Source of the DNA: Yoonia sp. F2084L
Lineage (GTDB): Bacteria; Pseudomonadota; Alphaproteobacteria; Rhodobacterales; Rhodobacteraceae
Length of the DNA stretch: 64,000 bases
Reading direction: 5' to 3'
Assembly (NCBI RefSeq): GCF_023015625.1
Contig: NZ_JALKAH010000001.1
Coordinates: forward strand, 186,001 to 250,000
The position numbers and the translations under genes are program-made. Below the pieces are notes generated by a model. The model was not told where the DNA came from. It made no database searches and saw only the letters and a program-made list of their open reading frames with translations. Shown piece by piece: positions 15,341 to 24,183 of this stretch (position 1 is its first letter; each line of letters begins with the position of its first letter).

Positions 15341-16684
15341 TTACTGCCAGGTATAGTAACCGGCTTCTTCCATGATTGCGCGTGCACGTTCGGCCACCCC
15401 ATCAAGCGCTTCTTGCGGGTCCAGACCTTCGGTCAAGACCTGGCTCATGGTTGTGCCGATGTCTGCGTTGATCGTACCCCACGTCGGGATGATCGGACGC
15501 CAGTCCGGGTCAGCATATTGCAGCGCCTCACCGAATGTCGCCGAATAGGGGTATTTCTCATTCAGCGCGGCATTCTGATACGTCGAGAACCGGGACGGGT
15601 TCCCGCCGGCCATCGCAATCGCAAGGTCCTGCTCTTTGCTGGTCAGCCACTGCATCAAGAGAAACGCAGCCTCTTTGTTTTGAGCGTTTGACGGGATACC
15701 GATACCAAAACCACCGGTCTGTGATCCACGGCGGACACCTTCGGGGTGCATTGCATAGCCGACGTTACCTACAACAGTGGACCGGGTCGGATCCTCAAAC
15801 CCGGCTGCAAAAGCAATCGAATCCATGAACATCGCAGCTTGCCCTTGCTGGAACGCAGCGGCTGCTTCGGCAGGGCCGAATGTTGTGCCACCCTCTGGGC
15901 CGCAGTCGACGATGGTTTTCAATGCGTTTGCGGCTGCAACACCTTCAGGGCTGTTGATGATCGGGTTCCATTCCGCGTCAAACACACGACCGCCAAGAGG
16001 GGCGAGGTGCAGCAAGAACGCGTGGCTTGCCTGGTGACCGGATGCCGCACGTGATGCCATGCCGCCCATTCCCGGCTCTAGCTCAGGAATTTGGCAGGCC
16101 ACTTCCAGCAACTGGTCATAGTTTGTCGGCACCTCGATGCCGTGCTTTTCAAAGATGTCCTTACGGTAGGCCAGAACGGATGTCTCGGCACCGAACGGAA
16201 TACCGAAAAGCGAACCGGTTTGACCGGGCAGATAGCCCTTTTCACCACCGGCAACACCAATGTTGGCAACATAGCCGTCGATCAAATCGGCAGCGTCATA
16301 GTTTGGGTCCGCAAGGCGCGGGTTCATGAAGTATTTGGCAAGGTTTTCCAACTGGTCAGCGAAGACATAATCCGCCTTGGAAAACACAACATAGGCGATG
16401 AGGTCATAATCGCCTTCGTCCTTCGTCAGCTCAAGCGTCTGACGTTCGCGCATCCGCAGGTACTGCAACTGGTCGACTTCTACTTCGATACCTGTCTGCT
16501 CTGTAAACTCAGGCAGTACTTCCAGCACAGCGTTGTAATGCGGGTGTGCGGGGAAGTTCACGACCAGCGTCGTGCCTTCATAAGGGGCATAGACGTCGGC
16601 CGTATGGCCATCGGCATAAGCGGCCGTATAGGTCAGGGATACGGCGATCGCCGCAGACCAGACTTTCGTTTTCGTTACCTTCAT
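15341..16684 (-). CDS. Carbohydrate ABC transporter substrate-binding protein
   Basis: 447 residues. A Sec signal peptide (VWSAAIAVSLTYTAAYA) is predicted to be cut at about residue 24. The mature part follows the family 1 extracellular binding proteins: TTLVVNFPAHPHYNAVLEVL, DYDLIAYVVFSKADYV, GIPFGAETSVLAYRKDIF and AAFQQGQAAMFMDS. Periplasmic receptor of the importer. Ligand unknown; the family binds sugars, polyols and glycosides. The gene starts 30 bp after the ATPase stop and has AGGATGATATG upstream of its ATG. Confidence 0.92.
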   Translation of the reverse strand: MKVTKTKVWSAAIAVSLTYTAAYADGHTADVYAPYEGTTLVVNFPAHPHYNAVLEVLPEFTEQTGIEVEVDQLQYLRMRERQTLELTKDEGDYDLIAYVVFSKADYVFADQLENLAKYFMNPRLADPNYDAADLIDGYVANIGVAGGEKGYLPGQTGSLFGIPFGAETSVLAYRKDIFEKHGIEVPTNYDQLLEVACQIPELEPGMGGMASRAASGHQASHAFLLHLAPLGGRVFDAEWNPIINSPEGVAAANALKTIVDCGPEGGTTFGPAEAAAAFQQGQAAMFMDSIAFAAGFEDPTRSTVVGNVGYAMHPEGVRRGSQTGGFGIGIPSNAQNKEAAFLLMQWLTSKEQDLAIAMAGGNPSRFSTYQNAALNEKYPYSATFGEALQYADPDWRPIIPTWGTINADIGTTMSQVLTEGLDPQEALDGVAERARAIMEEAGYYTWQ

Positions 16685-16714
16685 ATCATCCTCCCAGATG
16701 GTTTTTTGCGGGCT

Positions 16715-17788
16715 TCAAAGCGCCGCTTCGGTTTTGGGATCAAAGAGATGGACTTCATCCCCTTGCACCGTGAATTCACGTTCTTCGCCGGCACGGATAG
16801 GCGCGACGGTATTGATTTCGATAGATACACGCTGACCACCCAGCTCAGAGATCAGCACGGATTGCGCGCCGATATATTCCGACAGGATCACCGGCATTTT
16901 AAGACCACCGGGTCCTTCGGCAAAGCTTGACGGGCGAATGCCTATGTGAATGTTGCGGTCGCGGTGGGCTTGCAGCGCGCCTTTGCGCGCGTCAGGCAGT
17001 GGGATGGAAAACCCATCACCCTTGGCAAACAGGGTGCCCGCATCATCGACCAATTCAGCGTTGAGGAAATTCATTGTCGGCGAGCCGATAAAGCCCGCAA
17101 CAAATTTGTTGGCGGGACTGCGGTACAACTCTTCTGGCGTACCGGCTTGCATGATCTCGCCAAACTTCATGACGACAATCTTGTCGCCCAATGTCATCGC
17201 CTCGACCTGATCGTGGGTCACATAGATCATGTTCTTCTTGATCCGCTGTGACATCAGGGCCAATTCAGCGCGCATCTGTCCACGCAGTTTGGCATCCAAG
17301 TTTGACAGCGGTTCATCGAACAAAAACGTGCCTGCATCGCGCACGAGCGCACGACCCATGGCCACCCTTTGACGCTGACCGCCGGACAATTCCGCAGGCT
17401 TGCGATCCAGATAAGCGGTCAGGTCCAAAGTCGCCGCGACGTCTTTCACGCGCGCTTCAATGTCGGACTTGTTCATTCGCGCAAGACGCAGAGCAAACGA
17501 CATGTTTTTCGCGACATTCATATGGGGGTAGAGCGCGTAGTCCTGAAACACCATCGCGAGGTCGCGTTCTTTCGGTTCAAGCAGTGACACATCACGATCC
17601 CCGATCATGATCTGGCCGCCTGTCACGCTTTCCAAACCAGCAATCATCCGCAGGGTCGTGGATTTGCCGCAGCCCGAGGGGCCAACCAAAACGGTAAACT
17701 CACCATCTGCCATCTCAAGATTGAGATTCTCGATCACATTCACTGCGCCGTAGTCCTTGCGCAGTTGTTGGAGCCGTATTTCGGGCAT
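16715..17788 (-). CDS. Carbohydrate ABC transporter ATP-binding protein (MalK/UgpC type)
   Basis: 357 residues from the ATG at 17788 (MPEIRLQQLRKDYGAVNVIE). Walker A GPSGCGKST, signature LSGGQRQRVAMGRAL, Walker B TFLFDEPLSNLDA, then H-loop IYVTHDQVEAMTLGDKI. The C-terminal 120 residues form the regulatory TOBE/OB domain (IHIGIRPSSFAEG). Energises the importer. It is the first gene of the leftward operon and follows a GntR-type palindrome at 17829-17840. Confidence 0.95.
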   Translation of the reverse strand: MPEIRLQQLRKDYGAVNVIENLNLEMADGEFTVLVGPSGCGKSTTLRMIAGLESVTGGQIMIGDRDVSLLEPKERDLAMVFQDYALYPHMNVAKNMSFALRLARMNKSDIEARVKDVAATLDLTAYLDRKPAELSGGQRQRVAMGRALVRDAGTFLFDEPLSNLDAKLRGQMRAELALMSQRIKKNMIYVTHDQVEAMTLGDKIVVMKFGEIMQAGTPEELYRSPANKFVAGFIGSPTMNFLNAELVDDAGTLFAKGDGFSIPLPDARKGALQAHRDRNIHIGIRPSSFAEGPGGLKMPVILSEYIGAQSVLISELGGQRVSIEINTVAPIRAGEEREFTVQGDEVHLFDPKTEAAL

Positions 17789-17828
17789 GTGGCGTTTACT
17801 CCCCCTTGTCGCGATCAAGGAATATCAC

Positions 17829-17840
17829 TTTGTATACAAA
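17829..17840. promoter_or_regulatory. Probable GntR operator, copy 1
   Basis: The perfect palindrome TTTGTATACAAA lies between the transport operon (start 17788) and the GntR gene (start 17936). The core TTGTATACAA is a typical FCD-subfamily GntR site. An identical copy lies before the lactonase operon at 18647-18658. It is placed to control the transport operon and perhaps the regulator gene itself. Confidence 0.7.
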
Positions 17841-17935
17841 ATCAACCAAAATTATCCAAAGTGACGACTTTTGGTGGTTTTGGTCAGGAAATCATGCTAC
17901 GGATGTGGCATCGCAAGACATGTTAGGATGCCAAA

Positions 17936-18592
17936 ATGGACCGCCCCACAGCCAATTCGCGCGAATCTACCGGACAGAAAATCGAAACTGTTCTTTTGAG
18001 TGACATCGCTGCGGGGTTGCTGCAACCGGGCGAGCGTCTGGACGAAACAAAGTTGGCCGAACGTTTTGGTGTATCGCGCACCCCTGTGCGCGAGGCGCTG
18101 AGCCGACTGACTGCACAAGGCGTTTTGGTCGCCGGAGAGAAGCGCGGTGTGCGTGTTGCGCAGTATTCGCGTGATGAACTGGGGCAGATGTTTGAGGCGA
18201 TGCAAGAAATCGAAAGTGTTTGCGCACGCCTTGCAAATCAACGCCTTACGCTTCTGGCCCGGTCCGAGATTGAGGCGGCGCAATTGCGGTGCAAGGCCGC
18301 GGCTGACGCCAATGATCGGATCGCCTACATCCACGCCAACGAGGCGTTGCACCTGTCGATTTATCGTGCCACTGAAAACCCCTACATCTTTGAATTGGCC
18401 TCTGACTTTCGCCGCAAGACTGGTCCCTTCCGCGCCAAAAAACTTGAGACACAAGCCGATCTTGTTGCCTCGGTTGCTAATCATGAAATCCTACTCGCCA
18501 AGATCTTTTCAAGCGATACACAGGTTGCTGTTGACGGTATGCGCCAACATATGACCGAAAGTTTTATGCGTGTTTTGGCGGTCAATAGTTAG
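17936..18592 (+). CDS. GntR-family (FCD) transcriptional regulator
   Basis: 218 residues. The winged helix-turn-helix spans about residues 15-80, with LQPGERLDETKLAERFGVSRTPVREALSRL, the standard GntR DNA-binding signature. The C-terminal FCD domain (about 90-215) is all-helical, with E-x-x-x-A-x-L-A features and histidines such as HANEALHLSIYRAT and ANHEILLAKI that usually hold a metal and the effector. AGGATG precedes the ATG. It likely represses both flanking operons until a pathway intermediate binds. It lies between the two identical palindromes. Confidence 0.93.
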   Translation: MDRPTANSRESTGQKIETVLLSDIAAGLLQPGERLDETKLAERFGVSRTPVREALSRLTAQGVLVAGEKRGVRVAQYSRDELGQMFEAMQEIESVCARLANQRLTLLARSEIEAAQLRCKAAADANDRIAYIHANEALHLSIYRATENPYIFELASDFRRKTGPFRAKKLETQADLVASVANHEILLAKIFSSDTQVAVDGMRQHMTESFMRVLAVNS

Positions 18593-18646
18593 TCAGATGA
18601 CGCTTTTGTGGTGAAATCGACCCCTTACTGTAGACAGTTTTATATT

Positions 18647-18658
18647 TTTGTATACAAA
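18647..18658. promoter_or_regulatory. Probable GntR operator, copy 2
   Basis: The same 12-base palindrome TTTGTATACAAA as at 17829-17840, here 28 bp before the lactonase start at 18687 and just after a stretch rich in T and A that could hold the promoter. A repressor bound here would block the rightward catabolic operon. Confidence 0.7.
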
Positions 18659-18686
18659 CATAGGCGACTCATTATCGGAGGACCCT

Positions 18687-19616
18687 ATGGGCATTGCTGA
18701 GACAAAGATTTACCCGATCAACACAGGCTGGCTCGAAGCTGACCTTGGCACCTATATTTTCTGGAAGGGACCAGCGGGTAAGAAAATCTGGAACCCGGTT
18801 TATTGCCATTACGTCGATACCGGCACCCATAAGATCCTGATTGATACTGGCCTTTGTGATGAAGAACGCGCCACCAAGTATCACCATAAATGCGACAAAC
18901 GCGGCTGCCTTCAGGTGCATGAGCATCTGGAACAAAAACTTGGCGTCCACCCTGATGAGATTGACGCGATTGTCTTCACGCACCTGCACTGGGATCACGT
19001 CCAGAACATGAAGCAGTTCAAGAACGCGCGCTACATCGCGCCCAAGGCCGAGATTGAAATGGCCTATAACCCGCTGCCGCTTTACTACCGTACTTACGAA
19101 TGCGGCATTCTGGATATTGAACCGGCCTATGCGGGCTGCGTTTTTGAGGCGGTCGAGGATGAATGCGAGGTACTGCCGGGCATCACGATGTTCCATACGC
19201 CGGGCCACTCGGTGGGGCATATGGCCGTGTCGGTCGCGACCTCTGCGGGGGATATTGTTGTTGCAGGTGATGCGATTTTTCAGGAACGCAACATGGAACC
19301 GAACCCGGATGAAAAGTGGCGTTACTGGGTACCTGCGCGTTTCGTGAACAGCTTTGAGGGTTGGAAATCGGTTGAGGAGCTGGACAAGCGTGCAGACTAC
19401 ATCCTTGCCTGCCATGACAAGGTGGCCAACGCGCGCTCTGACGTGTTTCCCTACGAGGGGATGCCGATCCGCAAGCGCCGTCAGGTGATCCCCGGCTATC
19501 AGTTCTACTTTGGCGATATGCCTGCTGGGGCGGTGGATAAGGCCGCGCCCGCGTTGACACAAGCCGAGGCCGACGCCTATATCGCCGCGCTTGTGCCGCC
19601 AACGCCTGATCCGTGA
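18687..19616 (+). CDS. Metallo-beta-lactamase-fold lactonase family protein
   Basis: 309 residues from the ATG at 18687, which has CGGAGGA upstream; the open frame to 18648 would include the operator and is rejected. The motif FTHLHWDHVQN is the H-x-H-x-D-H metal site; MFHTPGHSVGH and VVAGDAIF supply the further histidine and aspartate. The sequence resembles the group often labelled N-acyl-homoserine lactonase family. In this catabolic operon a sugar-lactone or other ester substrate is more likely than a quorum signal. No signal peptide. First gene of the rightward operon, overlapping the next by four bases. Confidence 0.8.
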   Translation: MGIAETKIYPINTGWLEADLGTYIFWKGPAGKKIWNPVYCHYVDTGTHKILIDTGLCDEERATKYHHKCDKRGCLQVHEHLEQKLGVHPDEIDAIVFTHLHWDHVQNMKQFKNARYIAPKAEIEMAYNPLPLYYRTYECGILDIEPAYAGCVFEAVEDECEVLPGITMFHTPGHSVGHMAVSVATSAGDIVVAGDAIFQERNMEPNPDEKWRYWVPARFVNSFEGWKSVEELDKRADYILACHDKVANARSDVFPYEGMPIRKRRQVIPGYQFYFGDMPAGAVDKAAPALTQAEADAYIAALVPPTPDP

Positions 19617-20458
19617 CCCAACAGATCGCAAGCATCGCTGCAATTGCAGGTCAATTCGATGCGATTGTTCTGGACCAATGGGGCGTGTTGCATGATGGCA
19701 GCAATGCCTATGAGCTTGCACAGGCGACGGTCGATGGCCTGCATGATACCGGGATGAAGCTTGGCGTCTTGTCCAATTCAGGCAAACGCGCGGCCCCCAA
19801 TGCGGCGCGTATAGCCACGATGGGTTTTGATGCCGCAGTATTTGATTGTGTCATGACCTCGGGCGAGGCTTTGTGGCAGGTCTTTTCAGGCGACAGTCCC
19901 CCTGCGGCGCGTCTTTATCCAATCGAAGGTCAGGCCGGTGATGCGGCGGTGTGGGCCGCAGGGTTGACGATAGATCTTGTGGATACGCCGGCATTGGCCG
20001 ATGCGATCTTGTTGATGGGGTTGCCCGACGGCACAGGACCAGATGACTATGATGGGCAACTGACGGCAGGTCTGAAACAAGGGTTGCCTCTTTACTGTTC
20101 TAACCCAGACCTGACATCGCCGCGTGGCGGGGGCACTTATGTGATGTCGCCGGGTGCTTTGGCGCATCGGTATCGTGACATGGGCGGCACCGTATATTTC
20201 TACGGGAAGCCACATTTGCCGATTTTTGCAGCAATGCAAGCAGCACTTGGCTGCCCGCCTGAGCGCATTTTGATGGTCGGCGACAGCCTGCACCATGATA
20301 TCCTTGGGGCACAAACCGCCGGATGGGGCAGCTTGCTGATTTGTGCAGGTGTGCATGCGCCCGACCTAAGCGACGCGACACTGGCCGATGATCTTGATCG
20401 GCTGGCGCAAGCGGCCGGTATGGCAGCACCCGACTATGCACTTCCAGATTTAAGGTAA
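19613..20458 (+). CDS. HAD-superfamily class IIA hydrolase (TIGR01459-like)
   Basis: 281 residues starting at a GTG that overlaps the preceding stop (GTGA). Motif I is VLDQWGVLHDG, where Trp replaces the second aspartate as is usual in this subgroup; motif II LGVLSNSGKRA; lysine motif YFYGKPHLPIF; and motif III MVGDSLHHDILGAQTAG. These define a NagD-like phosphatase with a class IIA cap. It probably removes phosphate from a small sugar phosphate or recycles a by-product of the pathway. Confidence 0.85.
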   Translation: MTQQIASIAAIAGQFDAIVLDQWGVLHDGSNAYELAQATVDGLHDTGMKLGVLSNSGKRAAPNAARIATMGFDAAVFDCVMTSGEALWQVFSGDSPPAARLYPIEGQAGDAAVWAAGLTIDLVDTPALADAILLMGLPDGTGPDDYDGQLTAGLKQGLPLYCSNPDLTSPRGGGTYVMSPGALAHRYRDMGGTVYFYGKPHLPIFAAMQAALGCPPERILMVGDSLHHDILGAQTAGWGSLLICAGVHAPDLSDATLADDLDRLAQAAGMAAPDYALPDLR

Positions 20459-20462
20459 GACG

Positions 20463-21422
20463 ATGGATCACTTGCTTACACCTGCCTTCCGCGCGTTTTC
20501 AGCCGAATTGGGTCAAGACCCGTTGCGGGTGCAAGGCCCCGGTGGCAATACCTCGATCAAGTCAGGCGACGTGATGTGGATCAAGGCCTCTGGTACTGAA
20601 TTGGCCAATGCGGAAACAGCGCCGATTTTTGTGGCGGTGGATCGCAATGCTGCCAAGGCAGAGGCTGGCGGGGTAGGGGACGGCAGCTGCAAGACAACTG
20701 TGCTGGACCCCGAAAACACCCTGCGCCCATCCATTGAAACCACGTTTCACGCGGCCCTTGATTGGCCGGTTGTGGCGCATACGCATTCGATTGCAACGCT
20801 GGTACACGCGATCAGCCCGCAAGGACGCAAAGCGGCGGCTGAAAAGCTGCATGGATTGCCCGCGGTCTTTGTCCCCTACGCCAAACCCGGCCTGCCGCTG
20901 ACCCGTGAGATTCTGAAGCGCATCACGCCTGAGACGCAGGTTGTTGTGCTGGAAAATCACGGGCTGATCTGCTGCGGTGAAACAGTTGCAGAGACATCAG
21001 CGATCATGGCCGAGGTCGAAACCCGGCTTGCGATGCCAGAGACCCCGCGTGCGCCAACGTCTGACGGGCCCGCCCGATTAGGTTTTGAACGGCTGGCCGA
21101 AAGCTGGATGGCCTTTGATGAACGGGTCAGCGCACTGGCGCTTGCCGGGTCGTATTACCCTGACCACGTAGTGTTTCTTGGCCCTGCACTGCCTAAATCG
21201 GATGTAGATCAGGACCGTCCTGTGCTTTTGATCCCGCAGCAGGGGGTTTATCTACGGGCAGGGGCGACCCCGTCGCAACGTGCGATGATCCGTTGTTTGT
21301 CCGATTGTCTGGGCCGGTTGCCCGCCGATTGGACGCCGCAGGCGATTGGTCAGGCCGCCGAAGCCGCGCTTTTGAATTGGGACGCCGAGAAATATCGCCA
21401 AGCGCTGGCCGAACGGTCATGA
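20463..21422 (+). CDS. Class II aldolase/adducin family protein (second copy)
   Basis: 319 residues. GPGGNTSIKSGDVMWIKASG matches the family start with the phosphate-binding G-N-T-S and K-A-S-G. The zinc histidines lie in VVAHTHSIATLVHA and the later VVLENHGLICCG. The C-terminal 120 residues (ending WDAEKYRQALAERS) resemble the linker of RhaD-type bifunctional aldolase/dehydrogenases, but no dehydrogenase domain follows. The gene overlaps the kinase start by ATGA. Together with the kinase it suggests phosphorylation followed by aldol cleavage. The other class II aldolase (11682-12347) is shorter and clearly different. Confidence 0.82.
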   Translation: MDHLLTPAFRAFSAELGQDPLRVQGPGGNTSIKSGDVMWIKASGTELANAETAPIFVAVDRNAAKAEAGGVGDGSCKTTVLDPENTLRPSIETTFHAALDWPVVAHTHSIATLVHAISPQGRKAAAEKLHGLPAVFVPYAKPGLPLTREILKRITPETQVVVLENHGLICCGETVAETSAIMAEVETRLAMPETPRAPTSDGPARLGFERLAESWMAFDERVSALALAGSYYPDHVVFLGPALPKSDVDQDRPVLLIPQQGVYLRAGATPSQRAMIRCLSDCLGRLPADWTPQAIGQAAEAALLNWDAEKYRQALAERS

Positions 21423-22699
21423 CGACCCTCAGCCTTGGGATTGATATCGGGACATCGGGTGTCCGCACGGCTGTCTTGGACGAAATTGGTGCCGTGGTCG
21501 CGACCGCGCGCGCGCCGCATGTGCCTCAGGACCTTGCGCGTATTGATGCGATGGGCTGGTGGCAAGCCGTGAAGGACTGTCTGAAAGCGCAATTTGCGGC
21601 GCTGGACGCGTTGGGTTTCCAGCCAGGCGACATCGCGCGGATCGGTGTTGATGGCACATCAGGCACGATGGTCTTGACCGACTCGGATTTGCGCCCTGTC
21701 ACCCGGGCACTGATGTATAACTCCGCCGGGTTCGACGCAGAGGCCGCAGTTATCGCGCGTCATGCCCCCGACGTTCATATCACGAAAGGTGCTAATTCGG
21801 CACTGGCGCGTGCCTTGCGATTGCAGGCTGAGGATACGGCGTGCAAGGCTGTGCATCTGTTGCATCAGGCAGATTTTATCACGGCGCATTTATTGGGGCG
21901 CGGTGGCGTGTCGGATGACAATAACGCGTTGAAAACCGGGTATGATCCTGAAACGAAGGCTTGGCCTGCGTGGTTTGCTGACACAGGCTTAAACGTAGAT
22001 CTGCTGCCGACGCCTGTGGCGGCTGGGGCGCATATCGGACCGATATCGCCCGGTATCGCGCAAAAGCTTGGCCTGTCCGCTGATACGCAAATCCACGCGG
22101 GCACAACTGACAGCATTGCCGCGTTCTTGGCGGCAGCGCCTTTGAAATTGGGCGCTGCGGTGACATCCTTGGGGACAACACTGGCGATCAAAATCCTCAG
22201 CGAAACCCGTGTCGACGACCCCTCGGTTGGTCTGTATTCGCATCGTTTGGGTGACTTTTGGCTTGCGGGTGGTGCGTCAAACACCGGTGGCGGTGTGCTT
22301 GCAGCACTGTTTTCAGCGGAACAACTGGCTGCGCTGTCCAATGAGATTGATCCCACAAAGCAGAGCCCCCTAGATTATTACCCATTGCTGAAACCCGGCG
22401 AGCGGTTCCCAATTAACGACCCGGATCATGCCCCCCGAATGACGCCACGCCCGGATGATGACGTGACCTTTCTGCATGGGCTTTTGGAAAGCATCGCGCG
22501 CATCGAAAAGCAGTGTTATGACAGTATCGCCGCACAGGGCGGCGCCTTGCCAACGGTCCTATTCACGGCAGGCGGGGGCGCACAAAACGCTGTTTGGACG
22601 GCCATGCGATCAAGGGTGCTTGGGATGCCGTTGCAAAAGGCCGATCAAACCGAAGCCTCCGTCGGGATCGCCCGGTTGATCATGCACGATGCTTTGTAA
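21419..22699 (+). CDS. FGGY-family carbohydrate kinase (xylulokinase-like)
   Basis: 426 residues from the ATG at 21419 (MTTLSLGIDIGTSGVRTAVL); the open frame to 21293 is inside the aldolase. The phosphate-1 motif DIGTSGVR, the central IGVDGTSGTMVLTD, LGTTLAIKIL and the late FTAGGGAQNAVWTAMRSRVL motifs are those of FGGY kinases. The length is slightly below the usual 480-500. Phosphorylates a ketose, polyol or sugar acid with ATP. Last gene of the rightward operon. Confidence 0.88.
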   Translation: MTTLSLGIDIGTSGVRTAVLDEIGAVVATARAPHVPQDLARIDAMGWWQAVKDCLKAQFAALDALGFQPGDIARIGVDGTSGTMVLTDSDLRPVTRALMYNSAGFDAEAAVIARHAPDVHITKGANSALARALRLQAEDTACKAVHLLHQADFITAHLLGRGGVSDDNNALKTGYDPETKAWPAWFADTGLNVDLLPTPVAAGAHIGPISPGIAQKLGLSADTQIHAGTTDSIAAFLAAAPLKLGAAVTSLGTTLAIKILSETRVDDPSVGLYSHRLGDFWLAGGASNTGGGVLAALFSAEQLAALSNEIDPTKQSPLDYYPLLKPGERFPINDPDHAPRMTPRPDDDVTFLHGLLESIARIEKQCYDSIAAQGGALPTVLFTAGGGAQNAVWTAMRSRVLGMPLQKADQTEASVGIARLIMHDAL

Positions 22700-22763
22700 G
22701 GTCGCTATCCGCACGCTCTTTCAGAGCAACACCTACCATCGCGCGCCATATGCGTGTCTTTGA

Positions 22764-24176
22764 CTACGGTCTTATTGATTGGGCATGCTGAAATACATCT
22801 TCCGGATCATAGTGCCGTTTTATCTGCTGCAACCGCGCAAGATTTTGGCCCCAGTATTGCTGCGCCCAGTCAGTCAGGCCCCGATCTGGATAGTTGACAT
22901 AAGCACCGGGCACCGTCGCGGGTACTAGCGTGGCCTGCACCTCTCTGAGTGCGGCATCAGTTTCAGCCGCGTCGTCTTGGGTAAGATCATTGACCTGAAT
23001 TTGCACCAGGAAGCTGCCGGATCGACGATGTACATAGGCCGTCGCATCCGGTGACAGATCATCAATTGCTCCACCCAGAACTTCAATGCTGACTGAAGGC
23101 TGATAGGATATGTGGGCATCAAGTGCATTCAGGACATTCGTCCAAATGCCAGTATCAGTGAAAGCGCCCAGATAGTTTGAAGCGGCGCGTGTTTCAGTCC
23201 GCGGGTCATGGGCGCGGGGCCAGACCTGTTCGGCGATATCGTCGAAACTGCCCTTCAGAACAAAGGGTTCCGTAAGGCTAGGGGCGAGGCTTTGTAGGTC
23301 AGCGATTGCCTTATTGCTCGCGGCCTCCGGTGTGGTTGCAACCATGCGGACCCGGATGCGCGCGCGACCGGGCGCGTGACTGCTCAGATAAAGATAGCTG
23401 CTGATGGCGGGGTCAAGTGCCTCATTCAGGCTTTGCCAGCCGGCTATGAACTGCGCGGCAGTGGTATGATCAAGTATCCAGAAACTTTCAGCGAAGGTCG
23501 CGGTTGGCACATGTTGCAGCCGAAAGGTGAAGTCAGTCACGATGCCAAAGCTGCCAGAGCCACCGCCGCGCAACGCCCAAAAGAGATCAGGGTTTTCCTT
23601 TGCACTGGCCGTCACGATCTGCCCGTCGGCCAACAGGACACGCGAAGCAGTCAAGTGATCACAGGCCAGCCCAAAGCCCCGCGATAACACGCCAAGCCCG
23701 CCACCACCGATATGCCCGCCAATGCCAACGTTCTGGCAATAGCCTGCCGGCAGCACTTGGCCTGTGGGTGCGGTGGCCAGATTGGCATCGCCCAGCGTTG
23801 CCCCCGGTCCGGTGCTAAGTTGGGTGTCGCCGGTTAGTGCGACGTGATTGAGGTGGCGCAGATCAATGATCAGGTGATCGCTTTGCGACAACCCTGCAAA
23901 GCAGTGTCCGCCGCTTTGAATGCTGAAGGGCATGTCGCGGTCCTGCGCCCATCGCAGGGCTTGGGCGACACCTGCCTCGGTCTGGCACAGGGCGCGGTGG
24001 GCAGGCGTTTTGGCGGTCCTGCGATTATAGGCGCTGGTATCGGTGCTGCGATCAGCGTCAGTTTGCCAGATCAGATCGGCGTTACCGCCGCTCTGCGCAT
24101 GCAGGAGGCCGGGTAGGGGCAGGTGCATGGCCGCCCCGGCCAGACCGGTCAAAACAGAACGGCGTTTCACTGGCAT
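22764..24176 (-). CDS. Tat-exported FAD-linked oxidase (PCMH/berberine-bridge type)
   Basis: 470 residues. The N-terminus MPVKRRSVLTGLAGAAMHLP is a twin-arginine signal. The FAD-binding domain shows MPFSIQSGGHCFAGLSQSD with the histidine that usually carries 8-alpha-linked FAD, GPGATLGDANLA, and GGGGLGVLSRGFGLACDHL. The C-terminus YPDRGLTDWAQQYWGQN, then LQQIKRHYDPEDVF is the berberine-bridge (BBE) domain. Such enzymes oxidise sugars, oligosaccharides or alkaloid-like substrates. Likely periplasmic. It is convergent with the kinase operon and close behind the caspase gene. Confidence 0.9.
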   Translation of the reverse strand: MPVKRRSVLTGLAGAAMHLPLPGLLHAQSGGNADLIWQTDADRSTDTSAYNRRTAKTPAHRALCQTEAGVAQALRWAQDRDMPFSIQSGGHCFAGLSQSDHLIIDLRHLNHVALTGDTQLSTGPGATLGDANLATAPTGQVLPAGYCQNVGIGGHIGGGGLGVLSRGFGLACDHLTASRVLLADGQIVTASAKENPDLFWALRGGGSGSFGIVTDFTFRLQHVPTATFAESFWILDHTTAAQFIAGWQSLNEALDPAISSYLYLSSHAPGRARIRVRMVATTPEAASNKAIADLQSLAPSLTEPFVLKGSFDDIAEQVWPRAHDPRTETRAASNYLGAFTDTGIWTNVLNALDAHISYQPSVSIEVLGGAIDDLSPDATAYVHRRSGSFLVQIQVNDLTQDDAAETDAALREVQATLVPATVPGAYVNYPDRGLTDWAQQYWGQNLARLQQIKRHYDPEDVFQHAQSIRP

Positions 24177-24183
24177 CGGGAGT

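Noticed and set aside
18687..19616. Quorum-quenching lactonase role
   Set aside because: The fold matches that group, but the operon is catabolic and GntR-controlled, and no luxI/luxR gene is in the window; a metabolic lactone or ester is more likely.
18672..19721. 349-codon minus-strand open frame opposite the lactonase gene
   Set aside because: Antisense to a well-supported metallo-beta-lactamase-fold gene; rich in His/Arg, with no start signal or family match.
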